From Phocoena phocoena (lineage: Eukaryota; Chordata; Mammalia; Artiodactyla; Phocoenidae): a DNA stretch of 64,000 bases. A program made the translations under genes and the position numbers. Below the pieces are notes generated by a model. The model made no database searches. It was not told the origin of the DNA and saw nothing but the letters and a program-made list of their open reading frames with translations. The stretch covers positions 85,067,168 to 85,131,167 of the forward strand of contig NC_089220.1 of assembly GCF_963924675.1 (NCBI RefSeq). The letters are read 5' to 3'. How positions within the stretch are numbered: position 1 is the stretch's first letter; each line of letters starts with the position of its first letter. Shown piece after piece: positions 35,640-48,115 of the stretch.

Positions 35640-36470
35640 CACAAGCATCCACTGACCACTTACTGTGTGCCAGGCACTGTCCTAAGCGCTTTCCATTAAC
35701 GCACTCAATCACGGCCACAACCTTCAGCAGTGGGGCTGTGTGCCTCCATTCTACAAAGGATGAGACTGGGGTGGAGGGGAGCAAATCTGGCCACCCCGAA
35801 AATGTGTCTCATTGGCATGAGGATTAATTTAGGCTGATTATTTTTAAGGCCCAGAAAGACTCAGGAAGAATCTTTGACCTCCCCTCTCACTGCCTAAGGA
35901 ATGTAGACAGAGGACCTGTTCCAGGAAGGGAGCTGTCACCAGAGATAAACACAGTATGAACTAGCTGAGTATATGGGGGGAACCTCGCAAAGTCCATTTG
36001 TTAAAACTCCTCTCTGTGTCCCATTGTCTCTGCATGGCCCAGCAAACATTTGTTTACCAAACATTATTTTCCAGCTCCATGTCAACTGCCTTCTTCCCCT
36101 TACAGGTTCCAAACCACTACCCCCAACATCCTCTTTTGTCTTTAACTGAAGATGGTATTTAAGGTGAGGGCTTCAGCCATCTGGGGGAGTTAGTTACTCG
36201 GTTTTCCTGGATCTCTCCCATGTATACACGTAATTAAATTTTTGTTTGATTTTCTTCTGGTAATCTGTCTCATGTCAACTTAACTCTTGGACCAGCCAGA
36301 AGAACCCAGAAGGGTGGAGGAAAATCTCTTCCTCCCCAACAAGGGCACAGAAGGGTCACATGCCATAACTTGCCAAGTCACATAGCTGGTAGGTGAGGGA
36401 GCTGGGATGCGAACCTGGCAGTTCTGACCCCAGTCCGGCTCTTAACTGTTAGGCTGCTACTGCCATTTCA
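35640..36470 (-). mobile_element. MIR SINE split by a solitary LTR
   Basis: The right half of a reverse MIR (cttactgtgtgccaggcact, ttctacaaaggatgagactg) stops at 35771 and resumes at 36342 (gcacagaagggtcacatgcc, acttgccaagtcacatagct, gcgaacctggcag). The gap is filled by the LTR at 35772-36341. Confidence 0.75.
35772..36341 (+). mobile_element. solitary LTR of an endogenous retrovirus (probably ERV1/gamma-like)
   Basis: About 570 bp beginning TG and ending CA, inserted in a MIR. It has a polyadenylation-like region (gtaattaaatttttgtttga) and an R/U5-like end (ggtaatctgtctcatgtcaac). The flanks gggg and aggg could be a one-mismatch 4-bp target duplication. No internal viral genes are present, so this is a recombined solo LTR. 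Edges come from MIR continuity. Family assignment is by style, not a match. Antisense to EHD4. Confidence 0.65.
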
Positions 36471-38999
36471 TGCATTTGAATCACCGCTGTTTATCTTTAT
36501 CAACAGAAGGCAACATCCTAAAATAAAGGAGTGACATGCCATAGCCCTGGAATTCCCCACCAAAGAAGCCCCTTTGTGTGACCTGCTCTCAATCCATTGG
36601 TGGAGGGTGGAGCAGTGACCGGGAAGCAGAAGATCTGGTTCTTGGCCATCTTCCTTCTCACTCACCTCTTGGCCTTGGTCAAGTCTCTGAGCAATTCTAC
36701 CAGCCTGAGGACTCCCAGGTTGTCTTTAGGTTCAAATAAACCTAAGCTTACAATGGAAGAGAGTATGGAGCTGTTTTTGCCCCAGTTCACTTTACTGATA
36801 AGAGTAAGATCAGAGAGATTACACAACTTCCTAAACTGGCAGAGTGAACAGCACCCAATACGCAAAAAGACTTTGACAACTAACCTGTAATAACCAATTA
36901 TTATTACATGGTCCTACCACAAAGACCTGATCTAAACTTCCACTGCCTACGAGGAATTTAATTTCACATCCAGACTATGAAAAGCCCATGGTTACCCCTT
37001 AGACTGAGTCTTAAGGAACTACCACTTTTACAAGCAAAAAGATGGTTGAATATTGGCAATTCCATGCAGTTTGACCTAAACACAGACTTTTCTCAATCAA
37101 ACCTCCCTCTCCCAACCACCATAGGGGAAAAAGCTGGTTTTCTGGGATGACAGGACCAGGGCTGTGCAGGCAGCTGCCAACAAAGAACAATGGCTTGATG
37201 ATCCAGGAGCCACCACAAATCCTGAGGTTAAAGATTAACGGAAAGGGCTTCAGGGAGTTTATTACGGATAAGCACACCACAAAACCCAAAACAAAACACC
37301 CTCCACCCCTAACCAGTTAATCTCTCATGTTTAAAAAAAAAAAAATTAGTTTTGCTAGTGAATCAAGAGTGATTCTTGGCAAGAGCCTATTTTCCTTAAT
37401 TTCTGCGGCTAAATTATCTGGTGGAGCCAGCATGTGTGTCGACCGATGCTGTTTACTTGTATTAAATCAGTTCTTTAAAAAATCCCAATGGTACTAAGTG
37501 ACTATGTAATATTCACAGTCCAAAAAAAGTCTATTGAATGAAGCCTCATTCAGTTACAAACATAGAGGTAACGGTAAGTCCAAAAATACATATATATATT
37601 CTATTATTGCTAAATCATTATGCAAATTTAAGACAGTGGAGTTTTTTTGTCTTGGTTTTATTATTGGTTTGTTTTTTATCACACCATCACCACCATCAGG
37701 CCTGGCTAAAATGACAGGAGCATTGGAAGTACTGTTTAGATTCCTTCAGCTCAAAAGGAAGTTTCAAAATTTCAAGCCCTAGGGCCAGCAATTAAAGTTA
37801 TTTTTCAAAGAGAAACAGAGAAGTAAATGAGATTAATAATTTCTTCTGTGGAAGTCTACAATTTAATCCTAAATTGTAGATCCTAAACTGAAAATGATGT
37901 CTGTAGCTATCTGGATTAAATAAAAAAAAAGATTACCATTTTCAGAAAAGTAGATTGAGGGAAAAATTTAACATGCGATCCAAATGTAAGCTGCAGGGGG
38001 AAGTGTCAGAGGCCAACTCCTGACATTTCTTGAACTGACCAAAACACGCTGTTGTCCCCCAGGGCTTGTGCCCTCAGTGTGCTGCTGGGTTGTCCCTCCC
38101 CTAGGTTGTTCCACCCCTGAGGTGGAACTGCCTTCTGACAAGAGACTTCGGAACCTCAATAACCACATTCCCACAGAGCAACTCCGAGACAGGCTTGCCT
38201 GTGGAATTCCTCTAGAAAGTAGAGCAGCACGGTGGAGTCTCAGAATGTCGCATTATTTTCCATAGAACTCTTTGTTCCACACTCAAGTCCTTTTCTTTTT
38301 CTATTGTTCAGGTTTGGAATTTCTAGCATTCAAAGCTGTCTTTTTGGGAATTTGTCTTCGTTCCTCAGAAGTGCACTGTAAACCTCCCGTTACCTTCTTA
38401 GAAACCAGCCTTAGAGATCAAGGCTTAAGCTCCACTGGTTTGTTTAATGCTTCGAGGCTGGTACCATCTTGCGAAGTACTAAACTCTTTTAAAGACTCCC
38501 CAGTGGGGGGTAGATGCCCAAGCCCACAGCCTGTAATGGGAGGGCCAGAATAATGAGACCTGTCCCGTACGGGTAGTGGGGACAGGTGGTTGCTCAGTAT
38601 GGTGGGGGGTGGAAGTTCTCCACAGCAGACAACCAGTTCTCCTCCCTACTAAGTATTGTATTTTGACCTAATTGCCAGAAAGTATGCTATGTAGAAAGAA
38701 GTTTGCCTGCCTTTAGAGCTAAGCCTGCTGCTGTTCCCACAGGGATGCTATAATTACATACACACATTTGGGCACCCCACGCTAACTGACCCTCTTCCTT
38801 GTGCTAGTGCCGGGTGAAACGGCAGCACTGCCGTGTAGATACAACTTAAGCAGGCTGTTTACTCTTAAGTATGCTATCAGTTTCCAGGTGGTACATCCCT
38901 GACGCGAGCTTCAGGTATACATGGCCACCAGGTGGCTAGAAGGATAGGAACTCTTCTTTGCTGGTGCTTCATGAGGTGCAGGGCAATAGGTAAAAGGGA
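36471..38999. other. 2.5-kb intron 2 stretch without recognised repeats
   Basis: Apart from a 13-base A run near 37331 and weak MIR-like words at 36640-36700, nothing is recognised. No exon-like frame is supported. Confidence 0.4.
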
Positions 39000-39150
39000 A
39001 AAGGGAGCCTGAATTCTAGCCCTGTCTCTGCATCTTCTTGGGCAAGTCATTTTACTTCTTTGCTCTCAGTTTTCTCATCTGTAAAATGGCCCTAGTGTCA
39101 TCTGTCTTATTAGCCCTGAAAAGAGGGTGTATGTGAAATTATTAATCTAT
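39000..39150 (+). mobile_element. MIR SINE fragment
   Basis: ttcttgggcaagtcatttta and gttttctcatctgtaaaatg are unmistakable MIR core words. Confidence 0.75.
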
Positions 39151-39279
39151 AATTTAGGACATAATCATTATCATCTTCATCATCATTGTTGGCGGGCTAG
39201 ATTGAGGACAGCCTTAAATGTTAGATAGAGGGCAGTAGGCAGTGATTCTCAGTCCAAACGTCCTCCCATTGGGCAGCTC

Positions 39280-39520
39280 AGTACAGCAGTCACTAGCAGG
39301 ACTCTAGCCAGATGGCCTGGGTTCCAATCCCAGCACTGCCAGTTATCAGCCGAGTGGCCCTGTGGAACTTAAATGAACCTCTCTCTGCATCAATTCCTCC
39401 TCTCTACGTTCGGGATAATAGTAGCACCTATGTCACAGGGTTTTTGTGAGAATTTAGAGCTAATTTACAAGTAAAGTTTAGACACATAGTAAATGCCATA
39501 TAAATATTTGCTATTACTTT
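39280..39520 (+). mobile_element. MIR SINE, nearly complete
   Basis: agatggcctgggttccaatc, cccagcactgccagttatca, cggga taatagtagcacctat (as read at 39411-39431) and a MIR tail agtaaatgccatataaatat. Confidence 0.82.
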
Positions 39521-39626
39521 TCTATGTATTCTGAATTCAATTAACACGATTATATAAAGCATGAGTTATTTTCAGTAGGTTTTAAATTCTGAGATAAAGA
39601 ACCTTGCCATTCAAAATCTTTCCTGA

Positions 39627-39838
39627 GGGACTTCCCTGGCAGTCCAGTGGTTAAGACTTTGCCTTCCAATGCAGGGGGCGCGGGTTCAACCCCTGGTCTG
39701 GGAGTTAAGATCCTACAAGCCTTGTGACCAAAAAACTAAAACATAATACAGAAGCAGTATTGTAACAAATTCAATAAAGACTTAAAAAATGGTCCACATC
39801 AAAAAAAAAAAAACAACCCAAAATACAAAAAACAGAAG
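39627..39838 (+). mobile_element. CHR-family tRNA-derived SINE with a distinct 3' tail
   Basis: The head is gggacttccctggcagtcca; the tail (gaagcagtattgtaacaaat, caataaagacttaaaaaatg) differs from the CHR-1 and CHR-2 bodies. The 10-bp target-site duplication tctttcctga is at 39617-39626 and 39839-39848. Antisense to EHD4. Confidence 0.88.
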
Positions 39839-39848
39839 TCTTTCCTGA

Positions 39849-40568
39849 ATGCTTCTTTTCCACTCTCATCTGCTGTATGCTTGGGATTTAAGAAAAAATA
39901 AATTTGTTAGGGAAGTAAATCATCTGCCAAAATAAAAGAAGCCAATAGCCACTCTCTCTAGTGTTTCCCTTGTGAATACAGACTTTATAACATGGGAATT
40001 CGAAAAAGGTGGCAGCTTATTTCTTTGCTCTAATGAATGAGGAAGCAGCTCAAAGCATGGGACTGAGAAGCAAAAGGGACAGCCAAGGAGGTGGGGTGAC
40101 CAGCCCTGGAAAAACCAAGACTAAGTCTGGGTGTCAGGAGAACTTCAGTGGTCCTCTGGGCTCAGCTCTCTGTGCAGGAGGCCCCAGCACACGATGCCTG
40201 AGATGCGGTCATCCAGCTACTGTGTAACATTGCCAGCCACAGGGAGCTCACTACCTCACAAGGCAACTTGATCTATTTCTGTGAGGCTCAAATTATTAGA
40301 AGTTTGTTCCTTATACTGTGTGGCCTCATAATGTCCAAACCTGGGCCTTAGCTTTGCCCTCTGAAGTCACCCAGAGTAAGTATAAATGATCACTTCCTAA
40401 GAGAATTTTTCTAGTATTTGAATATGATAGTGAATTTTCTCATAACTTCTCTCTTTCAGAACACACATGCTCTGTTCTTCTGGTTTTGGACCTTTACGTG
40501 TAATGGGCAAGAATTCCAAGAACAGGTTTAAACAACCTGACCAAAGATGGCAGTTTGCTGGTCCTTAC
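39849..40568. other. intron 2, donor side of exon 2
   Basis: An old CR1/L3-like piece at about 40210-40320 (cagccacagggagctcacta, ctcaaattattagaagtttg) is suspected. The rest is unassigned. The interval ends at the exon 2 donor (GTAAGGAC, 40561-40568 reversed). Confidence 0.4.
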
Positions 40569-40745
40569 CGATTGAGGAAAGCATTTCCAAAGCGACTAAG
40601 CTTTCGAAATGGCTTCTTGGGGTCCACGACTAAAGCGTTCCCTGGGGTGCTGCCCTCAGTCTCCCCATACATCACGGCGATGAAGGAGTCGGTGGTGGGC
40701 TCTGGACCAATCCTCATGCCTGGGAAATCTTGCTCCAGTAAGTAT
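40569..40745 (-). CDS. EHD4: EHD4 exon 2 (switch I and KPF loop of the G domain)
   Basis: This 177-bp exon starts with one base (A) that closes a codon from exon 1, encodes 58 codons from YLLEQDFPGM to RFGNAFLN, and ends with CG, the first two bases of an arginine codon finished by exon 3. The acceptor is CTCTCCCAG before 40745; the donor is CG|GTAAGGAC after 40569. EPTTDSFIAV carries the switch I threonines (TTDSF at 40682-40696). The KPF motif of the EHD KPF loop, linked in EHD2 to membrane-dependent oligomerisation, is at 40607-40615. The P-loop lies in exon 1, outside the window. The exon covers about residues 80-138 and shows no disruption. Confidence 0.97.
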
Positions 40746-42672
40746 CTGGGAGAGGGGGAAAAGAAAAGAAACTTAGCATGTGGTCACAAAGCAAGAGGAC
40801 AGAAAGCTTCCTGGGGCTACCAATTTGTAACATAATCATTTGAAAACCTAGAATATAACCCCCAAGAAAAAGAGAATGATTGGCATTGTACTCTTTTGCT
40901 AATAATGAATTTTCAAAGCTTAGAATCTACAGACCTATTTTTTCCCCCAGTGTAAGGAGCCTAGTGAAAGAGGCAGACATCTTGCAGACCTGCTGGGCCT
41001 TCTCAAAGTGGCCCTTAGCTCAGCACAGCCATCCCCGGTCACGGTTCCATTGGCACAATAGATACTACCTCAGAGAGGAGTACTCAGCCAGCTCCTATGC
41101 ATCCTGGAAGACCCTGCTCAGGCCCACCTCCTTTAGGGAAGCGTCCCCGTCCCTCTAGCATGTTGGGGACACCTGCTCTGTGGGCCCCAGGCACCCTGAG
41201 CCTGTGGCCATCGTGGTGCTCACTGTGGGTGCTGCACTTCTCTGTTTGTGGGCCTTGAAGACAGGCCCATATCTATGGCCAGATGTATATTCCCAGGACC
41301 CAGCACTATGCCTGCCCACAAAGGGCACCCAGTGTAGTGAATGAAATGATGAACCATCTCCTTCCTGATCACTGGCAGTCAGTGTGGCCCCAAAAGCCTC
41401 CCTTGGGCATTTTACAGCTCCCTTGGGATCCTGGAAGTCATGACCATGGAAGATGATTGCCAAAGAATTGAGCAGCAATGCAGACTGCTAAGGGGAGGGC
41501 TCGGATTAGATATTACCAGGGTCATCCCTAGCTTTCTGTGCAAATTGGAAAAAGATGCCCCTTCCTCTAGGCAGACCCAGCCCTGTGCCAGGGCTCACAG
41601 CTTAGCGAGCAGGACTCTCGCTGGATTTTACCCCCATATGCCCCGTTGCCCAGGTGCCCTCGTGCAGTTTGTTTAACCTGCACACAGTGGCCCTAGCAGA
41701 TGTCACTGAGCATGTTCATCCAGGGGGCTAAGGAGACCAACTGATGCGCTACAGGGCATAGGACTGGCTCAGTGGCATGGCTGGCGTGGGGCAAGGGAGC
41801 CAGAGGTAGAGCTATGGGGAAAGTCTGCTCTCTGTGGGAAATGGCTGTGTCCTAACATAGCTCCCCCCTACCTCCACCAGCACATCATTTAGCTGAAGCC
41901 AGTCAGAGCCCCTCCCTTCCTCCCCACCAAGATTTCCTTTCCAGGATGTAGGGACACACTTAGGTATATGTATGCCTATATGGATGGAATGGGATGGGGG
42001 ATGCAAAGACAACTCCCTCCTTCCTTTGCAACCAAGGGGAACATAAGGAGGGAGTATTTTGGAATACTTTTCACTAATCACCAAGCAACAGGTGGAAACG
42101 CCAACACCTTCAGAGAACACTTGGCAGGGACAGTGAACGGCAACTGGGGGAGGGGGCGGTGGAAGAAAATGCCTGTTTGAGGTGACAGAGCTTTGTCCTT
42201 GCCCTGCCAGGGAGATGATCCTTCGCCCTGGGAGGAGGCTCAGGGCAGAAACATGCACAACTTTCTCCAACTCCCCATTCCTGCAGCTTACAGTCTGTTT
42301 GGTCCTGAACCATTTCTTTTGTTTCTAAAATGTCTTGACTGATCAAATTGAAGCCCAGAACCTATGATTTTATTTCCAGGGTTAGAGGGAAAGAATGAAC
42401 TACCAACCATCCAACACCATTTTGCCATTTTTCTAAGAATAAGTTAAGCCACCCTTTAGACTCATTTTTTCTCTGTAAATAAAACTGAAATTGTTTAGTA
42501 CTCTTAGCAGGCTGTACTCTAAACGTTTGATCTTTTTATTTTTTAAATCTAAAGTTTCTACATTTCTATGAACTTGTAGAGCACCAGAATAGACACAGCA
42601 TTTAAATATGTCCCTTAAATTTAGAGTAAATGTGAAAAAAATCAGATAACAGCACCCAGCATTCACCAAGTA
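40746..42672. other. intron 1, exon 2 side
   Basis: An L2 3' end is likely at about 41080-41350 (caggcccacctcctttaggg, cccagcactatgcctgccca). The rest is unassigned. Overlapping frames on both strands at 41812-42346 are chance. Confidence 0.5.
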
Positions 42673-42907
42673 CAGTCGACCCTTAAACAACATGGGTTTG
42701 AACTGCACAGGTCCACTTACATGTGGATTTTTTTTGGTAGTAAATACTACAGTACTACATGGTCCACAGGTGGTTGAATCTGTGGATGTGGAAGTACTGA
42801 GGATACAGAGGAAACGTGGGTATGGAGGGCTAACCATATGCTATATGTGGATTTTTGACTCCTCAGAGGGTTGGCACTCCTAACCTGTGTTGTTCAAAAG
42901 TCAACTG
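42673..42907. mobile_element. Tigger/MER2-like DNA transposon (MITE)
   Basis: Imperfect terminal inverted repeats about 25 bp long: cagtcgacccttaaacaaca at the left and tgttgttcaaaagtcaactg at the right. The left end follows TA, the expected pogo-type target. Internally internally deleted, 235 bp, no transposase frame. Family name is from the terminal sequence. Confidence 0.75.
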
Positions 42908-42954
42908 TTCTCATTATTTACCTGGTGTAGTATACACTATCTACCTGGTGTATA

Positions 42955-43090
42955 CTAACATTACCCCCATTTTACAGGTGGGAAAACTGAGGCACCAGAG
43001 AGGCTAAGCAACGTGCCCAAGGTCACACAGTAAGTGTTTCAGTGGAGATGGAATGCAGGCAGTCAGACAGGTCTTGTGCTGTCTCCAGAT
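42955..43090 (-). mobile_element. MIR SINE fragment
   Basis: cccccattttacaggtggga, aaactgaggcaccagagagg and gtgcccaaggtcacacagta are a clear reverse MIR. Confidence 0.82.
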
Positions 43091-44079
43091 ATATTTAAAC
43101 CTGGGCTTCAGTTGGTAGTTTGTTCAGAGATGAGGCGCCCAAGGGGAGTTTCAGGGTGCCTCCATAAGGCACTATGGCCCAATTATTTCCTCCAAAGTGA
43201 GGGAAAAGAGCTCTCCAAACCGTCCTCCTGCATGGTCGCTGGGCTGCCCTAACAACAAGGGGCCAACTCTCCCCATTCTCCCTGGAGAAAAGCTGGGGAG
43301 AGAAGATGCTATTTTTCAAAACATATTGAAACTTAATTTTTTAAAAATCTCAAAACTTTTTCAGGCACCTAGTAAATATTCTTAGGAGCAGAAAGGTTCA
43401 TGTTTATAATCTCTTATGAAATTCCACACAAATCTTAGAAATACTGATAAAAGCTACAGTGATAGCATCACACATTTTGTGAAACTCCAGCACTTACAGA
43501 GCGTATGCAGAATGTGTGGATTTCACATACACATATGAATTTAGAAATTTAAGTTTTACAGCCACTCTGAGATCTTAAGTCTGAAACCATTCAACAGCAA
43601 AGCTAGAAGTCAAGTCCAGATCACTCCCATCCCATGTGCAGTTAGATTTCCACACCCCATCGCCTGGATGAGGCAGTGCCAGGAGGCCTGTGGGAGACAC
43701 CGAGGAAGGGGGACAACTGGGAGATGTCAGCAGCCAATGTCACCAGGCTTCCTGCAGTGCACGACTCACAAAAAGGTTAGGTCCAAGTGTTGGCTTGAAA
43801 CCTGACAGGCGCTTTCCCATAGAGTCAACGTTAACAGCAGTGGCTGGCTTGCCAAGATAGCCAAAAAAGGGGCTTGTTGCTGGTCAAACTCATGAGTGGC
43901 CATGCAGGACTGGGAGCCTGGAGCTTCTTCCTCCTGGCCGGAGGCTTTTATACCAGGCTCAGCCCCATAGCCTTGGGGTCCCACGTAGCGCCCAGCTTCT
44001 GGGACCCCGAGTAGGACCTGTCAGATACATGAGTTAATACATGACACTCTCAGCTGATTGCCCAGAAGAGTCTTTACAT
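43091..44079. other. intron 1 sequence, nothing firm recognised
   Basis: A weak reverse MIR-like piece at 43560-43625 (accattcaacagcaaagcta). Otherwise single-copy. Confidence 0.4.
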
Positions 44080-44090
44080 TGGGGGATTGA

Positions 44091-44242
44091 GGGACTTGCC
44101 TGGCGGACCAGTGGTTAGGACTTAGCGCTTTCACTGCCAGGGCCCAGGTTCAGCCTCTGTTCGGGGAACTAAGATCCCACAAGCTGCATGGAGTAGCCAA
44201 AAAGACACCCTCCCCAAACGGAAAACAAATGCATTGCTACGC
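44091..44242 (+). mobile_element. short CHR-family tRNA-derived SINE
   Basis: gggacttgcctggcggacca, gttcggggaactaagatccc and a short A-rich end. The 10-bp target-site duplication tgggggattg is at 44080-44089 and 44243-44252. Confidence 0.87.
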
Positions 44243-44252
44243 TGGGGGATTG

Positions 44253-44968
44253 TGAAACTCAGATATACTTCAGTCACACCCCTGGGCAGGCAGGCATGTG
44301 TCACATGCGGTGAGGGAACTAAGAACAGCCAGGACACAGAGTATCTGATGTGAACAAAGTGAGAATGAAGAGATGAGGTTCAAACCCAGCAACCTTGAAA
44401 GGAAGAGTCTGAGTGGATCCTGAGGTGGGATGCACCGAAACGGGTTACCCACCCAGCCACATGCACGACACTGATCAACTGTGATACTACTTTTTTTTTT
44501 TTGGACACCTCAGAGGCTTTCCCAAAGCTACAAGTTCCAGAGACTTTGTGGTGTTATCTGCAGTAACAGGAATTCAAAGGAACAAGAAAAGACTCCCCTA
44601 CAGTTCAGAGCCGGCGAGCCCACTGCACCAGCATCCCGTGGGTTTTGTCCCTGGGTCCACCTCACTCTCCTTTTCCTGTGTTCTCAGAGAGGGCTGCTAA
44701 CTCCAGTGGTGACTGCTCCCAAGAGTCTCCAGCCAAGTCATCAATGAAAAAAGGGGCAGACATTTGGACTCTAAGCAGCTGGACAGAGTGGGTGGTGGGA
44801 CCTGACACTGCTTTGTCCCTGTTTGCTGAGGGCCACGGTTCGGTTGCATCCAAGTGGCTCCTGTGCTCAGCCCAGGTCAAGGAGCTGCTTTCATGCAAGG
44901 CTATATGTAGACAGCGTCTTTCTTCTTCCACTGCTTAGGTTAGAAAATTTCTTTTTGACTTCATAGAA
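44253..44968. other. intron 1 sequence, nothing recognised
   Basis: Single-copy by eye; a run of 11 T near 44490. Confidence 0.4.
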
Positions 44969-44985
44969 AAAATTGTCATTTGTGA

Positions 44986-46138
44986 TGGGACCTAATGAAA
45001 CTTAAAAGCTTTTGCACAGCTAAGGAAACCATAAACAAGACGAAAAGACAACCCTCAGAACGGGAGAAAGTATTTGCAAACGAAGCAACTGACAAAGGAT
45101 TAATCTCCAAAATATACAAGCAGCTCATGCAGCTCAATATCAAAAAAACAAACAACCCAATCCAAAAATAGGCAGAAGACCTAGACACTTCTCCAAAGAT
45201 ACACAGATTGCCCATAAACACATGAAAGGATGCTCAACATCACTAATCATTAGAGAAATGCAAATCAAAACCACAATGAGGTATCACCTACACCAGTCAG
45301 AATGGCCATCATCAAAAAATCTACAAACAATAAATGCTGGAGAGGGTGTGGAGAAAAGGGAGCCCTCTTGCACTGTTGCTGGGAATGTAAATTGATACAG
45401 CCACTATGGAGAACAGTATGGAGGCTCCTTAAAAAACTAAAAATAGAACTACCATATGACACAGCAATCCCACTACTGGGCATATATCTTGAGAAAACCA
45501 TAATTCAGAAAGAGACATATACCAGAGTATTCACTGCAGCTCTATTTACAATAGCCAGGACATGGAAGCAGCCTGAGTGTCCATCAACAGATGAATGGAT
45601 AAAAAAGATGTGGCATATACATACAATGGAATATTACCCAGCCATAAAAAGAAATGAAATTGAGTTATTTGTAGTGAGGTGGTTGGACCTAGAGTCTGTC
45701 ATACAGAGTGAAGTAAGTCAGACAGAGAAAAACAAATGCCATATGCTAACACACATATATGGAATCTAAAAAAAAAAAAAAAGGTTCTGAAGAACCTAGG
45801 GGCAGGACAGGCATAAAGATGTAGATGTAGAGAATGGACTTGAGGACATGGGGAGGGGGAAGGGTAAGCTGGGACGAAGCGAGAGAGTGGCATGGACATA
45901 TATACACTACCAAATGTAAAATAGATAGCTAGTGGGAAGCAGCCGCATAGCACAGGGAGATCAGCTCGGTGCTCTGTGACCACCTAGAGGGGTGGGATAG
46001 GGAGGGTTGGAGGGAGGGAGACACAAGAGGGAAGAGATATGGGGATATATGTATATGTATAGCTGATTCACTTTGTTATACAGCAGAAACTAACACACCA
46101 TTGTAAAGCAATTATACTCCAATAAAGATGCTAAAAAG
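44986..46138 (+). mobile_element. 5'-truncated L1 (3' end of ORF2 plus 3' UTR)
   Basis: A 17-bp perfect target-site duplication, aaaattgtcatttgtga (44969-44985 and 46139-46155), frames the copy exactly. It starts in the last third of ORF2; one frame stays open at 45302-45769 and contains the Cys-rich C-terminal segment ([14 protein letters not shown]). The 3' UTR (ggggcaggacaggcataaag, gctcggtgctctgtgaccac) differs from the two other L1 lineages in the window. It ends caataaagatgctaaaaag. Antisense to EHD4. Not mobile. Confidence 0.95.
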
Positions 46139-46155
46139 AAAATTGTCATTTGTGA

Positions 46156-47878
46156 CAGGGGAAGAACAAATATCTTCAAGACCACGAAAAGTCCCTCAAC
46201 ATACCCAAACACCATCCTCTCAAAGACGAGCTTAAGCATAACTAAAAAACAAGTAAACAAACAAACTAGAAGAGGCACATTACTCAATGATAGACATCCA
46301 AAATTCCAGCTGCAAACCTCGTCTCCCCTGGGTATTCACCCATGCATTCTGTCTGGGTTTTGTCTGTCACACTTGTGCTTGAAATAATGGAAAAGGCATT
46401 AATTATTTTAGTAATATACCTAACGTTTGAGAACTTGTTATGTACTAAAGTCTTTATATGAATAAACTTATTTAATCCTAAGTTCCTTATGGGGTAGGTA
46501 CTATTTTTACCCCCCATTTTACAGATGAGAAAACAAAGGTTCGAATAGATTAAATCGTTTATTAGAACCTAGGATTTCTATTAGTCCTGTGAGAGCACTA
46601 CCTGCCCTAAATCAGAGCTTAAGAGGCTATCAACCTCCAACAGGCCTGTTTACAGGAACGGGTTTTGTGAATCATAACAAATATACAAATCTAAGACTTT
46701 TTAGTTGGTATTCAATCATTAAGTAAGCACTCTAAAAAGCAATATGGCACATCTATCTGGGGTGTTTTATGAGCATTATTTTTTAAATTCTCAAGCCAGA
46801 AATGAGAAAGAGAAATGGCTTGTGTAATGCTAAATGAGATTTAAAAATATTTGTGCATACAATGGCATCTGTGCAGAGAGTTTAGAGGTTTAATTCATTG
46901 CTGTGGTTTGGGACATTTTTTAAAAGAGCATTTAACTCTAACGGTCATTTTGTTCCTTTGAGCATTACTAGGGTTTTAAACCACAGAGCTAGGGTTTTAA
47001 ACCACAGAGTTGTGAAAAAAATATCTGAAGTATACAACTTTTGAGTTCAGCAAGAGAAACAGTTTTATTTCCTGATTTTTAAATCCAGGGCTATGAATTT
47101 AAATACATTTCAATTTATAATGTGTTGGAAGGTTTTACATCATGTATTTTTGATTGATAATACCTGACCCACCATTTCACTAGGAAAGGGACTGGAAAGC
47201 AAGTGTTAGTCTTTCAACTCCGATTTGTCCTAAATCTGGAAATGATGTTTTTTAAGCAGTTTCTTTGGTTTATCCTCATGTTTAATACCAAGAAGTGGAA
47301 ATGTCAGAAGAATCAAACATTTATTATCACAAGTCTTATAAAAATGGTCCAGAATATATAATTATTTCCTAGCAATAAGTACCACCACCACCACCACCAC
47401 CGCTTGTAGACACCACCAAACAACAGATTATGATGAATACTAATAATAATGATAATAATCTTACAAACAACAGTTTATAAGGCATTTCACACATAGGCTT
47501 TATCCTTTCACCCTCCCTGTTGCTGGAGCAGGTATTCTTATCCCTAGCTTACAGAAGAGAAAGCTGCGCTTATGACAAGTTAAGCACCTTGCACAGGACC
47601 ACATTAATACAGGACAATGACTAATTTGAACATTTTGATATGCTTCCATCCAGTCATTTTCTGCAGGTATAAGTTTTTCTTTATAAAATTGGGATCAAAG
47701 CATTTAAACAACTTTGCATCTAGACTTTTCACCATTAGTTTCTCCTCACACCACTAAAAATTATTTGAAAACACGAGTTTTAATGGCTGCATACTATTCT
47801 GAGGTGAGTTTGCATCAGTTTAGCCTGCCATTTCCTTTCTGTTGGCCTTGAAATAGCTTCCCGTTTCTTGCTATTAAA
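46156..47878. other. intron 1 sequence with two MIR fragments and small repeats
   Basis: Reverse MIR pieces at about 46395-46580 (ccccattttacagatgagaa) and 47470-47610 (ttatccctagcttacagaag). A perfect 21-bp tandem duplication at 46968-47009. A (CCA)7 microsatellite at about 47382-47402. The rest is unassigned AT-rich DNA. Confidence 0.55.
46968..47009. repeat. perfect 21-bp tandem duplication
   Basis: Units 46968-46988 and 46989-47009 are identical (start ctagggttttaaaccacaga). Two copies only. Confidence 0.97.
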
Positions 47879-47891
47879 AATAATGCTGATA

Positions 47892-48105
47892 GGGCTTCCC
47901 TGGTGGCACAGTGGTTGAGAGCCTGCCTGCCGATGCAGGGGACACGGGTTCGTGCCCCGGTCCGGGAAGATCCCACATGCCGCGGAGTGGCTGGGCCCGT
48001 GAGCCATGGCCGCTGAGCCTGCGCGTCTGGAGCCTGTGCTCCGCAACGGGAGAGGCCACAACAGTGAGAGGCCCGCGTACCGCAAAAAAAAAAAAAAAAA
48101 AAAAA
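47892..48105 (+). mobile_element. CHR-2 SINE
   Basis: Complete CHR-2 with a roughly 22-base A tail. The 10-bp target-site duplication aatgctgata is at 47882-47891 and 48106-48115. It sits exactly at the 5' junction of an L1 3' fragment. Antisense to EHD4. Confidence 0.94.
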
Positions 48106-48115
48106 AATGCTGATA

